A stretch of 64,000 nucleotides of DNA from DATLSM01 sp963722965 (GTDB taxonomy: Bacteria; Actinomycetota; Thermoleophilia; Solirubrobacterales; 70-9). Location: NCBI GenBank assembly GCA_963722965.1, contig CAVROX010000005.1, positions 124,001-188,000 of the forward strand. Direction: 5' to 3'. Positions 45,818 to 53,385 of this stretch are shown here, in pieces. The notes beneath the pieces are model-generated. The model saw only the letters and a program-made list of their open reading frames with translations. It was not told the origin of the DNA and did not search any database. How positions within the stretch are numbered: position 1 is the stretch's first letter; every line of letters starts with the position of its first letter. Position numbers and translations under genes: made by a program.

Positions 45818-46807
45818 TTGCCCATCCGCAAGAATCCCAGTCCCGTGGTGCGCCGCCTCCCAACCACGCTGATCCTCCTTGCCCTGCTGGCATTCCCGGC
45901 CGCTGCCGCCGCCGCGGCCTCCCCGCCCGCGCCGGGCGGGCCCCCCCTCGCCACCTTGAAGCTCCGGGTCGGGGGGTTGCGCGGGGGCAGGGCGCCGATC
46001 TTCGCCACCGTCCCCGTCAGCGGCTCGATCTCCCCCTACCTCGCCGGCCAGAAGGTCGAAGTCTCCTTCTACCGCGACTCCCGCCCGCTGCTTACTCGGA
46101 CCCTCGCCATCCGCAAGGGCGCTGGTGGGGACGGCACCTTCCGCACCAGCATCGTCATCCGCACGGACGGCAGGTACGCGGTCAGTGCAACCCACCACGC
46201 CACCCCTGTCCTCGGCGGCGACACCACTCCCCGGACCAGCTGGAGGGTCCACTTTCCCTCCCTGCGTCCGGGCCAGTGCGGAAAGGTCCTCGGCGCTTTC
46301 AAAGGCGCCTTGGCCAGGATGGGTTACGTCTCCGGTGGCGGCTCGTGCTTTAACGCCAGGCTTGGCCGCGAGGTGCTGGCCTACCGCAAAGTCAACGATA
46401 TGGCTCGCGATGAGCAGGCAGGTGCCCGCCTCGTCCAGCGGGTCTTTGACGGGCGCGGCGGTTACCGAGTTCGCTACCCGGGAGCCGGCGAACACGCCGA
46501 GGTATCGCTCTCAAAGCAGGTCCTCGTCCTCGCCAGGGGCAGCAGAGCATTTGCGATCTATCCGGTCTCGACCGGCAAGCCCTCGACTCCGACGGTCACC
46601 GGCCACTACCACTTCTACCTGCGCTCCCCCGGCTATAACTCAGAGGGCATGTATTACTCCTTCTACTGGTACCGGGGTTACGCGGTCCACGGCTACGCGG
46701 AAGTCCCCAACTACCCGGCAAGCCACGGCTGCGTCCGCACCTACATCGCCGACCAGCCCCGCATCTACTACCAACTCCACCAGGGCGAGAGCATCTTCGT
46801 CTTCTGA
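45818..46807 (+). CDS. L,D-transpeptidase (YkuD domain), secreted
   Basis: 329 residues from a TTG that follows GGAAGG. Signal peptide PTTLILLALLAFPAAAAAAA. The middle ~150 residues are beta-rich and may be an Ig-like or MG domain (GQKVEVSFYRDSRPLLTRTL). The C-terminal YkuD domain has VHGYAEVP and the catalytic Cys motif ASHGCVRTYI. It forms 3-3 cross-links in peptidoglycan or anchors proteins. The distal Ala-rich start and Arg residues support export. pyrE follows after four bases. Confidence 0.9.
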   Translation: MPIRKNPSPVVRRLPTTLILLALLAFPAAAAAAASPPAPGGPPLATLKLRVGGLRGGRAPIFATVPVSGSISPYLAGQKVEVSFYRDSRPLLTRTLAIRKGAGGDGTFRTSIVIRTDGRYAVSATHHATPVLGGDTTPRTSWRVHFPSLRPGQCGKVLGAFKGALARMGYVSGGGSCFNARLGREVLAYRKVNDMARDEQAGARLVQRVFDGRGGYRVRYPGAGEHAEVSLSKQVLVLARGSRAFAIYPVSTGKPSTPTVTGHYHFYLRSPGYNSEGMYYSFYWYRGYAVHGYAEVPNYPASHGCVRTYIADQPRIYYQLHQGESIFVF

Positions 46808-46811
46808 CGCG

Positions 46812-47378
46812 GTGGCCGATCTCGACGCCGCCAGGCACACCCTTCTCGCCGAGCTGCGCGAGCACTCACTCGTGATCGGCGAGGTGACGCTTTCAAGTGG
46901 CGTCGCCGCCCAGTACTACGTCGATGCCCGCCGGGCGCTGCTGCGTCCGGCCGGGTTCCGCGCCGCTGGGGCGCTGATCGCGGCCGGCGCGACCGAGGCC
47001 GGCGCCAGCGCGGTCGGCGGCCCGGTGATGGCGGCGATCCCGCTCGCCTGTGCGGCGATCGCCGTACCCGGCGGCGTCGATCTCGTCGGTTTCTTCGTCC
47101 GCAAGGAGCGCAAGCAACACGGCCTCCAGCGCTGGGTCGAGGGCCCGGTCGGCCCCGCTGCACGCTGCCTGGTGGTCGAGGACACGGTCACCAGCGGTGG
47201 CTCGACCGTCAGCGCGATCGAGCGCATCCAAGAGGAGGGCCTTGAGATTGCCGCCGTACTCGCCGTCGTCGATCGCCTCGCCGGGGGTGGGGAGGCGATC
47301 GAAGCTGCGGCCAGCGCTCCCTACCGGGCACTGGTCACGATCGACGAGCTTTATCCAGACCGCCCCGACCGCTCTTGA
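46812..47378 (+). CDS. pyrE: Orotate phosphoribosyltransferase
   Basis: 188 residues from the GTG at 46812; the long open frame to 46125 is the shadow of the preceding gene. Makes orotidine monophosphate from orotate and PRPP. GEVTLSSGVAAQYYVDARRA is the orotate site, VGFFVRKERKQHG the conserved Lys/Arg loop, and CLVVEDTVTSGGSTVSAIE the PRPP-binding motif. Five bases separate its stop from the tRNA 3' half on the other strand. Confidence 0.94.
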   Translation: MADLDAARHTLLAELREHSLVIGEVTLSSGVAAQYYVDARRALLRPAGFRAAGALIAAGATEAGASAVGGPVMAAIPLACAAIAVPGGVDLVGFFVRKERKQHGLQRWVEGPVGPAARCLVVEDTVTSGGSTVSAIERIQEEGLEIAAVLAVVDRLAGGGEAIEAAASAPYRALVTIDELYPDRPDRS

Positions 47379-47383
47379 CCTAC

Positions 47384-47426
47384 GCCCCGAGCTGGATTCG
47401 AACCAGCGACCTATCCCTTAGGAGGG
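47384..47426 (-). pseudogene. 3' half of a split tRNA-Arg(CCT)
   Basis: Read on the minus strand: anticodon loop CTCCTAA (47424-47418), 3' anticodon strand GGGAT, variable loop AGGTC, T-arm GCTGG-TTCGAAT-CCAGC and acceptor strand TCGGGGC (47390-47384). Upstream of the loop there is no matching D-arm or acceptor 5' strand. All missing pieces occur 4.2 kb away at 51648-51686, and the two halves pair perfectly. Confidence 0.88.
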
Positions 47427-47592
47427 ACTCTTAAGCCAAGCTACCCAGTAGGCTGATATCGGGAAATCCCTGCTCATAGGCTTTTTCTAGGAAGAACACG
47501 AAGAGACTGAGAGAGCTTCTAGATGGCAGATTTGTTCCTACCTCTGTTCCTACTCAAGAGCTCGAGGGCAGCCGGATAATCTCGACCAGCTA

Positions 47593-47666
47593 GCCCCGGT
47601 AGCTCAGCAGGATAGAGCGGTCGCCTCCTAAGCGACAGGCCGCCGGTTCGAATCCGGCCCGGGGCA
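47593..47666 (+). tRNA. tRNA-Arg (anticodon CCT), intact copy inside the island
   Basis: GCCCCGG (47593-47599) pairs with CCGGGGC (47659-47665), discriminator A at 47666. D-arm GCTC/GAGC, anticodon stem GTCGC/GCGAC with loop CTCCTAA (anticodon 47627-47629), T-arm GCCGG-TTCGAAT-CCGGC. All stems are perfect. Its stems differ from the split tRNA (acceptor GCCCCGA, T-stem GCTGG), so it is a different gene, not a copy made by the insertion. It reads AGG codons. Sits 166 bp from the island's left junction. Nothing recognisable lies in 47427-47592 or 47667-47850. Confidence 0.95.
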
Positions 47667-47850
47667 CTGACGCTGCGCGTGGCCTGGCGGAAGATCGCCC
47701 AACGGGTAGCTGGGCACCGGCTGCGAGCCAGGGGGCAGCGGCTCGGGTGGTTGATCTTTACCGGCCGGTGCCAGCTCCAGCTGGTAGCTCTCACCAGAGC
47801 GTTCGGTCGCTGCGCCCGAAGCACAGGCCGCGGGTCGCTGTGCATAACAA

Positions 47851-48600
47851 TCAGGGCAATCTGGTGAAGGCCCCCAGTGTCCATTGCAGGTTGACGCCGA
47901 GTCCGGTGCCGGCGGGCCCTTCGTGCATCGCGGGCAGAACATGATGGAGCATCAGCTCACGGATGACCTCTTCGCGCAACTCCCGATCTGGAATCTCCGG
48001 CAGGTACTCTGCCTGGTTGGAGGGAACGAGCAAGCCGCGCACGATCTCCTCATTGGGCATCTCATAGGTCTCCAGCTCGATCACTCCGGAGAAGCGATGC
48101 GCGAGGACGGTAGTCAGATCGCTCGCAAGCGGTCGCGGTCGGATGCGCCGATCGGCACGATTCTGAGCTTCACGTAAGGCATTGCCATCGAGGCTCTCGC
48201 GAGCGCGCCGGATGGCCTCCTCCAGATGCGGAGAGGGCGCTTGCCCATTGAGGCCAATGCAGGCAGGCGAGCTTGGGTCGAGAAGCTTGATCCATAGCTC
48301 ACGGAGCGCTCGATTCGGATCGTGCAAGAGCGCGGAACCGGGACCCGGCGGGCCCAGATCGGGTGCGCTCCAGAACAAGCGACTGCCGGGCGCCATCGCC
48401 TCTGCTAGTCCGTCCATTGAGCGCTCAAGGGCGCGTGGAGGGATCAGGTGAAAGACCATGTTTGCCATCACCACGTCGACGGTCTCGCCCTCCATCACGT
48501 TCAGCAGTGGCCGGAAGCCACCCTCTGTCGCTCGCAAGGAATGAAAGCGCGTCCACTCGCAATCGCGCAGCAGCTCATAACCCTGCGCGAACCAACTCGA
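47851..48600 (-). pseudogene. SAM methyltransferase fragment, 5' end missing
   Basis: The frame reads from the junction near 48600 (Tyr-Glu-Leu-Leu-Arg-Asp-Cys) through NVMEGETVDVVMANMVFHLI, a post-motif-I methyltransferase strand, and GLAEAMAPGSRLFWSAPDLG (motif III region), to a normal-looking stop at 47851. The N-terminal part with the glycine-rich SAM motif is absent, because unrelated sequence of a reductase begins at about 48598. A TTG at 48537 could restart translation, but the protein would lack the SAM site. I therefore call it a truncated gene. Confidence 0.65.
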
Positions 48601-49025
48601 AGGAAGATCGCAAGGGGATCCTCGGCGAGGCCCCCGACATCGTCTTTGAGCACGTCGGCCAGGCGACCTTCCCGACCTCCGTCTTCCTCGTCAAGCCCTT
48701 CGGCAAGATCGTGATCTGCGGCGCGACGTCAGGGTTTCAGCTTGACTTCGACGTGCGCTACCTGTGGATGCGCCAGAAGCAGATCATCGGCTCTCACGCC
48801 TTCAACGCCTATGAGGCCTGGCGTGCCAACGAGCTGGTCCGCGAGGGGAAGATACGCCCCGTGATCTGGAGGGCGATCGGATTCGAGGATCTGCCCGAAG
48901 CGCATCGACTTATCTATGAGAACCGCCATCTGGGGAAGATTTCGATTCTGGTCGGGGCGACCGATGAAGATCAGGGCCAGACCACTCCCGGCCCCGGCGC
49001 GATCCGCATCGCGCCGGCGGCCTAG
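48598..49025 (+). pseudogene. ccr: Crotonyl-CoA carboxylase/reductase, C-terminal fragment only
   Basis: About 135 residues match the end of crotonyl-CoA carboxylase/reductase: ILGEAPDIVFEHVGQATFPT, FGKIVICGATSGFQLDFDVR, LWMRQKQIIGSHAFNAYEAW and YENRHLGKISILVG. The full enzyme is about 440 residues, so the catalytic and most of the NADPH-binding regions are missing. The break point near 48598 is back to back with the truncated methyltransferase. It is a relic and unlikely to be active. The tail after ILVGATDEDQ looks normal for the family. Confidence 0.8.
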
Positions 49026-49029
49026 ACGG

Positions 49030-49791
49030 GTGCGCGTCACCGGGGAGCGGGTGAGCACGCCCGCTCAAGGGTTCAATCCCACCTGGCAGCGCCACGTTGC
49101 CGCATACGCTCTCTGCGCACCGCTCCTACCACAGGGTCAGGTCCTTGACCTTGGCTGTGGCACTGGACACAGCTACGAGCTACTCGCGCCACGGCCGACG
49201 GTGGGGCTGGACATCGAGCCCGAGGCTCTGGCCGGACAGACCCGAGAGACCGTGCTGGCCGACATGCGCTCCGTGCCGTGCGGACCGGCCAGCTTCGCCT
49301 CAGTCCTCGCCGTGCAATCCCTTGAGCACGTGCCCGACCCCGAGCGCGTCATCGCCGAGGCGCGCCGCGTCCTCAAGCCTGGGGGTGTGGCCGTCTTCGT
49401 TACGCCCAACCGCCTCACGTTTAGCCCATCGGATGAGATCGTCGACCCTTACCACTACGTTGAGTTCTCAGCTGAGGAGCTGCGTGTCTGCTGTTCGAGG
49501 AGCTTTGACAAGGTCGACCTGCTCGGTCTGTTCGGCTCGCGTCGTTACCTTGCTTGCCTCGCTGCCGAGCGCTCAAGGCTATACCGCCTGCTGCGACTCG
49601 ACCCAGTGCGGGCACGGCGATTGCTGCCGAGGTCGGTCCGAAAACGCGCTTATGACTGGGGGCTGCGGCGCTGGCGAGCCACAGCCGACATTCAGGCCGG
49701 CGCTATCAACCCCTCAGATTTCCAACTGAGAAAGGCGCCGCTCGCTAAATGTCTTGACCTCGTTGCGATCTGTCGCGCTGGGGCTTCGTGA
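49030..49791 (+). CDS. Class I SAM-dependent methyltransferase
   Basis: About 253 residues from the GTG at 49030, four bases after the preceding stop; a GTG at 49051 is also possible. Motif I is VLDLGCGTGHSYELLA, the acidic strand-2 end is VGLDIEPEALAG, then SFASVLAVQSLEHVPDPERV and LKPGGVAVFVTPNRLTFSPS. YHYVEFSAEELRVCC is typical of methyltransferases found in polysaccharide and natural-product clusters. With the glycosyltransferase and second methyltransferase nearby, a sugar or lipid-linked glycan substrate is likely, but this is inference. Confidence 0.85.
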   Translation: MRVTGERVSTPAQGFNPTWQRHVAAYALCAPLLPQGQVLDLGCGTGHSYELLAPRPTVGLDIEPEALAGQTRETVLADMRSVPCGPASFASVLAVQSLEHVPDPERVIAEARRVLKPGGVAVFVTPNRLTFSPSDEIVDPYHYVEFSAEELRVCCSRSFDKVDLLGLFGSRRYLACLAAERSRLYRLLRLDPVRARRLLPRSVRKRAYDWGLRRWRATADIQAGAINPSDFQLRKAPLAKCLDLVAICRAGAS

Positions 49792-49799
49792 GCGGATCC

Positions 49800-50552
49800 T
49801 CAAGGCTGGAATTTACGAGACCGCAGTACGCGGCTGCGGTGTAGGAAGAAGCGGACCCCTGCAAGGATCGTCCTTAGGCCGTAGACGATACCGGCGCGAA
49901 GGCCCACCGAAGAGGCGTGCTCGAAATAGCGCCCCTTGGCCGGAACCTCAGAAATCCTCATTTCGAACGCTGCAGCCTGCATCAGAATCTCCGAATCGAA
50001 GCTGAAATCGTTGGCATTGCGTAGAAATGGAACGGTGAGAAGAAAACTGCGGGAGTAGGCGCGGTATCCCGTGTGCCCCTCTGTTAGGCGCGTTCCCATA
50101 ATTTGGTTCTCAAGCGCTGTCAGAATCCGGTTGGCGACAAACTTCCATCGAGGCATACCTTGGGAGATCGCCATCCCAGGTTCGGCGAACCGCGAGCCAA
50201 GTACGAGATCGGCTTCGCCGGCGAGGATCGGGGCGCACATCGCTGGGATCAACTCGGGCTCGTACTGTCCGTCGGGATGCAGCATCACGACGATATCTGC
50301 ACTGCGCTGCAAGGCCTCCAAATAACAGGTCTTCTGGTTGGCTCCGTAACCGGCGTTATGCGGGTGCCAGACGAGGTGCACGGGAAGTCGAGTTGCCAGC
50401 TCCCGCGTTTCATCGGTCGAGTAGTCATCAACCAGGATCACCTCATGGACAACAGAGCGCGGTATCGCCCTCACCGTCTGCTCAAGTGTCTTCGCCGCAT
50501 TCATCGCGGGCAACACGACGATCACCTTGGGTACTTGACTCTCGGCTTCCAT
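49800..50552 (-). CDS. Glycosyltransferase family 2
   Basis: 250 residues from the ATG at 50552. GT-A fold: PKVIVVLPAMNAAKTLEQTV, EVILVDDYSTDETRELATRL (nucleotide-binding Asp pair), HNAGYGANQKTCYLEAL, ADIVVMLHPDGQYEPELIPA (an Asp-x-Asp-like metal site as His-Pro-Asp-Gly) and GSRFAEPGMAISQGMPRWKF. Resembles dolichol-phosphate-mannose-synthase-like transferases, but lacks the usual C-terminal transmembrane helices. Converges with the methyltransferase gene on the left, and its start lies inside the end of the next methyltransferase gene (71-bp overlap), suggesting translational coupling. Confidence 0.88.
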   Translation of the reverse strand: MEAESQVPKVIVVLPAMNAAKTLEQTVRAIPRSVVHEVILVDDYSTDETRELATRLPVHLVWHPHNAGYGANQKTCYLEALQRSADIVVMLHPDGQYEPELIPAMCAPILAGEADLVLGSRFAEPGMAISQGMPRWKFVANRILTALENQIMGTRLTEGHTGYRAYSRSFLLTVPFLRNANDFSFDSEILMQAAAFEMRISEVPAKGRYFEHASSVGLRAGIVYGLRTILAGVRFFLHRSRVLRSRKFQP

Positions 50553-51456
50553 CTCTCGGGACCCTCGCCTCGACGTACACAGTACCCCCGCGACGCGTGA
50601 CGGCCTCTGTTGCAGTTGCCAATATGGCGACAGGGAATAGCGCCGCGGCTGCGGCGAGGGCGCCGATCCGAGCCGCCCTCCCCATTTCCCTCGAACGCGC
50701 TGGGGGTCGGCGGATGGCGTCATAGAGGCTCAGGTGACCGGGCAGGACGGCGACCATGCCGTGGAGCCAGCCGAAAAGGACCTGGCCGCCGCGAAGATAG
50801 CTCACCCGCTCGGCCTTCAAGCCAAGGGCTTGAAGGCGACCCAGTAGGTCCTTGTCCGAGACGTGAACGAGATGCCTCGGTAGGTCGAGCGCGAGCCAAC
50901 GGTCACCAAATGCGGATGCCTGCAGGCTCGCTGAGTTGGGGGCGGCAATGACTAGTATTCCTCCCGGCGCAAGCAGATTCGTAGCCTTCTCCAGCGCGGA
51001 CGCCGGTTCTGGCAGATGCTCGAGCGAGTGCCAGAAGATGATGGCCGCCCACGAGCCTTCAGGCTCAGATCTGAGATCGCCTTCCCGAATGTCTGGCCGC
51101 AAGTTGGAGCGCTCCAGCCCGGCCACTCCGCGCCCGCGTGCTCGAAGAGCATCCAGCATGGCACCATCACCGGCACCAACATCTAACGCCGGTCCCGGCG
51201 GGGCAATCCGATCGATACGGCGTGCCGCTGAGGCGCGCAAAAAGCGGAGCACCGCATCACCAGCGCCTGCGAAGCGTCCGGTTGACGGTCGATACCAACC
51301 ACCATAGGCCTGATCCAGATCGGCAGCGGAGGGCCAAGGATCGGTGGTTGCCACACCGCAAGCCGCGCACCGGGTTCTGCCCGATAGCCGTTCACCGTCG
51401 TCGAGTGAGGTTCCGCACCACGCACAATCCCGCGTGCGTTTCTCGGTCCCGCCCAT
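50482..51456 (-). CDS. SAM-dependent methyltransferase with N-terminal zinc knuckles
   Basis: About 324 residues from the ATG at 51456 (in-frame Met codons at 51471 and 51486 are alternatives). It opens with two Cys pairs, DCAWCGTSL and TRCAACGVATTDPWP, a zinc ribbon common in sugar C-methyltransferase-like and polysaccharide-linked enzymes. ALDVGAGDGAMLDAL is motif I; EGSWAAIIFWHSLEHLPEPA and GGILVIAAPNSASLQASAFG follow. A hydrophobic segment near the C-terminus (IGALAAAAALFPVAILATA) may tether it to the membrane. Transcribed just ahead of the glycosyltransferase gene. No feature is visible in 51487-51647. Confidence 0.85.
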   Translation of the reverse strand: MGGTEKRTRDCAWCGTSLDDGERLSGRTRCAACGVATTDPWPSAADLDQAYGGWYRPSTGRFAGAGDAVLRFLRASAARRIDRIAPPGPALDVGAGDGAMLDALRARGRGVAGLERSNLRPDIREGDLRSEPEGSWAAIIFWHSLEHLPEPASALEKATNLLAPGGILVIAAPNSASLQASAFGDRWLALDLPRHLVHVSDKDLLGRLQALGLKAERVSYLRGGQVLFGWLHGMVAVLPGHLSLYDAIRRPPARSREMGRAARIGALAAAAALFPVAILATATEAVTRRGGTVYVEARVPRDGSRESSTQGDRRVARDECGEDT

Positions 51457-51647
51457 CGCAGTAACTTTAGACATCCATTTCTGCACAGGCGAGTTGTTGC
51501 AGCACGCAGGGCATGATCAATGGTGCCCCCGTGTTCATACTCGACTAATCAATAGCCGCTGACCCTCCAGCCCCCGGTGACTTCTTGGCTTTATAGAGGC
51601 ATACACTCGAGACACTCAGCGCACCAAGCGCCGACTCGGCCCGATCT

Positions 51648-51686
51648 TTAGGAGGGGATCGCTCTATCCGGCTGAGCTATCGGGGC
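51648..51686 (-). pseudogene. 5' half of the split tRNA-Arg(CCT)
   Basis: Minus strand from 51686: acceptor GCCCCGA, TA, D-arm GCTC-AGCCGGATA-GAGC, G, anticodon 5' strand ATCCC and loop CTCCTAA (51654-51648). The sequence beyond the loop has no T-arm. The acceptor strand is the exact complement of TCGGGGC at 47384-47390, and ATCCC the exact complement of GGGAT at 47413-47417. Joined, the halves give a 73-base canonical tRNA. Confidence 0.88.
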
Positions 51687-52320
51687 TCGGCGGCTCATCG
51701 TAGAGGCTCTCCGATGCCAGCTCCCCGGCTCGACGGCTCCACAGCTTGACCGTCATGAAGAGCTCATCGCCGAAGCCCTCGAGGGCGTCGACGGCGATCA
51801 GGGTGAAGCGCTCTTTGGAGATCACCTCCTGGTCGACGGTCTCGGCGTCGAGCTCGGCGGTCGCTGCGACCGCGTTGCGGACGAGGGGACGGCCCCAGAC
51901 CAGGGTGACGGCGCCACCCCGCCCGCCCTCACCGCGCCAGCGGCCGATCACGTCGTCGTTGAGGTCGATCCTCCAGCCAGGGTTATCCTCGGCGAGGACG
52001 TCGGTGAAGTCGGCCTTGGCCTCGAACTCGGTGGGCTCGCCGCCGGGCGGTTGCAGGTAGGAGACGTGGCCGAACAGCTCGACGGAACCCTCGCTGCTCT
52101 CGGCGCGAGCCGAGAAGGGGACCCAGACGCGCCCGCCCCAAGCGCGCTCTGGAAACCAGTCGACCTGGGAGGGGACGGCGACCCCGTCGGGCAACTCAGC
52201 CAGCTCCGCACACGCCTCGGCGAACGCCTCCGTCAGACGCTCGGCGAAGCGCCCGCTGGGGATCCCCTCCTGGGTTGAGTCGGCGATGAAGCGCGGAATC
52301 GGGCGCGGGTTCGGCGGCAC
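51664..52320 (-). CDS. Uncharacterised 218-aa protein
   Basis: GTG start nine bases after the galT stop, so probably the last gene of the nfeD-slipin-galT unit. Not recognised. FAERLTEAFAEACAELAELP is a helix; the rest alternates short strands (GRVWVPFSARAESSEGSVEL; GAVTLVWGRPLVRNAVAATA) and could be a small beta-rich domain. Many acidic residues, no Cys, no signal peptide, so it is probably cytosolic. Its last 11 residues (DEPPSPDSSAG) and stop run into the 5' half of the split tRNA gene. Confidence 0.75.
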   Translation of the reverse strand: MPPNPRPIPRFIADSTQEGIPSGRFAERLTEAFAEACAELAELPDGVAVPSQVDWFPERAWGGRVWVPFSARAESSEGSVELFGHVSYLQPPGGEPTEFEAKADFTDVLAEDNPGWRIDLNDDVIGRWRGEGGRGGAVTLVWGRPLVRNAVAATAELDAETVDQEVISKERFTLIAVDALEGFGDELFMTVKLWSRRAGELASESLYDEPPSPDSSAG

Positions 52321-52329
52321 CGCTGCACC

Positions 52330-53385
52330 TTATTCGCCGAGGGCCTCGCGAAGGTCGGCGGTGGCGCGCTCGGGGGGGTAGACGTTGATGTCGACGCCGG
52401 TGCCAAGCTCAAACCCCGCCCTGACGGTGAGGCGGGGGGCGATGTCGATGTGCCAGTGAAAGTGCTCGGTGCCGCGGGGGGCGGTGCGAACCCAGAGATT
52501 GAGCTCGGGTGAGCGGCCAAAGCGCTCAGTCAGGGCGCGCAGCGCGGTGCGCAGCATCGCTGTACCGGTTGCATCCTCGGCGAAGCTGGGCGCCGCGCGG
52601 CGGGGAATGACGCGCAGCTCAAAGGGCGAGCGCGAGGCCCAGGGGCAGACCAGAGCCGCCTCATCGTCGATCGCGACGAGGCGCTCGCGGCGGCGCACCT
52701 CCTCGACCAGGACGTCGCTGAGCAGTCCGCCGCCGCCGGAGCGCTCGCGGTAGGCGCCGAAGCGCTCGCGCTCGCGCGCCACGGCGGCCGGCACGAACGG
52801 CAGCGCATAGAGCTGGGCGTGGGTGTGCTCGAGCGAGGCGCCGGCGTCCCCGCCCTCGTTGACGATCAGCTGCACGTAGGGGGCCCCGGCGTGCGCGCGG
52901 ATCCGCTCGCGCCAGACGGCGATCGCGCCGGCGAAGCGCTCCTCGCTGAGTTCAGCCATCGCGCTGACATGCTCGGGCGCGTTGACGATTATCTCGTGGG
53001 CCCCGAGCGCCGGACGCGAGGAGAAAAGGTCTGGCTCGCCCGTGCGGCGTGAGGCCAAGAGCGGATCACCGGAGCTGGCAAATGAACCCGCCTCTGCTCC
53101 GGCGCCAGCGGCCGGAGCAGCCGGCCCCCGGCCGACCAGCGCCGGGTAGAGGTTGGAGATGACGCGGACGCTCCAGCCGGGCTCATCGGGCGCCCCGCCG
53201 CCGGGGCGCACCGCGTAGAGCTCGGGAGGGGTGCGGTCCTCCCGACCCTCGCAAAATGGACACTCCTGCCCCGCCGGCTCACTGCGCACGGGCGGGGTAA
53301 AGGCCTCCGGTCGCTCGGCCCGGCCGGGGGCGAGGATCGTCCGCAGCCCGCTCAGCTGGTCGATGCGTATCTCGGGCGTGCTCAG
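52330..53385 (-). CDS. galT: Galactose-1-phosphate uridylyltransferase, possibly a CTG start
   Basis: HIT-superfamily nucleotidyltransferase of the Leloir pathway. GQECPFCEGREDRTPPELYA holds the zinc-binding CxxC; HAGAPYVQLIVNEGGDAGAS and ELNLWVRTAPRGTEHFHWHI (the active HxH) define the family. A GTG at 53289 gives 319 residues but omits the N-terminal strand. The frame upstream reads STPEIRIDQLSGLRTILAPG, the usual start of GalT proteins, and begins with a CTG at 53385-53383 that overlaps the slipin stop as CTGA. Other gene pairs here overlap as ATGA, so the true codon may be a non-standard CTG or a base error for ATG. Confidence 0.86.
   Translation of the reverse strand: MSTPEIRIDQLSGLRTILAPGRAERPEAFTPPVRSEPAGQECPFCEGREDRTPPELYAVRPGGGAPDEPGWSVRVISNLYPALVGRGPAAPAAGAGAEAGSFASSGDPLLASRRTGEPDLFSSRPALGAHEIIVNAPEHVSAMAELSEERFAGAIAVWRERIRAHAGAPYVQLIVNEGGDAGASLEHTHAQLYALPFVPAAVARERERFGAYRERSGGGGLLSDVLVEEVRRRERLVAIDDEAALVCPWASRSPFELRVIPRRAAPSFAEDATGTAMLRTALRALTERFGRSPELNLWVRTAPRGTEHFHWHIDIAPRLTVRAGFELGTGVDINVYPPERATADLREALGE

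Larger units (their letters stand above)
47427..51647. mobile_element. Inserted island splitting tRNA-Arg(CCT), flanked by a 9-bp direct repeat
   Basis: The repeat TTAGGAGGG occurs at 47418-47426 and at 51648-51656, at the anticodon loop of the split tRNA gene. Between them are an intact tRNA-Arg(CCT), two gene fragments, two SAM methyltransferase genes and a glycosyltransferase gene. No integrase, transposase or excisionase is visible, so the island has either lost it or was moved in trans. The head-to-head gene fragments near 48600 show an internal deletion or rearrangement. Island boundaries are deduced from the tRNA halves; that it is mobile is inference. Confidence 0.72.

Noticed and set aside
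47628..47942. 104-codon minus-strand frame across the intact tRNA-Arg
   Set aside because: The end (a Pro-Asp-Ser-Asn-Arg-Arg-type peptide) is the usual false translation of tRNA antisense. The rest is Pro-rich with a few Cys and has no matching context.
47384..51686. A tRNA with a giant intron or a trans-spliced split tRNA
   Set aside because: Trans-spliced tRNAs are known in archaea with extra pairing leaders, which I do not see here, and a 4.2-kb intron carrying genes is not plausible. Insertion with a 9-bp repeat explains it better.
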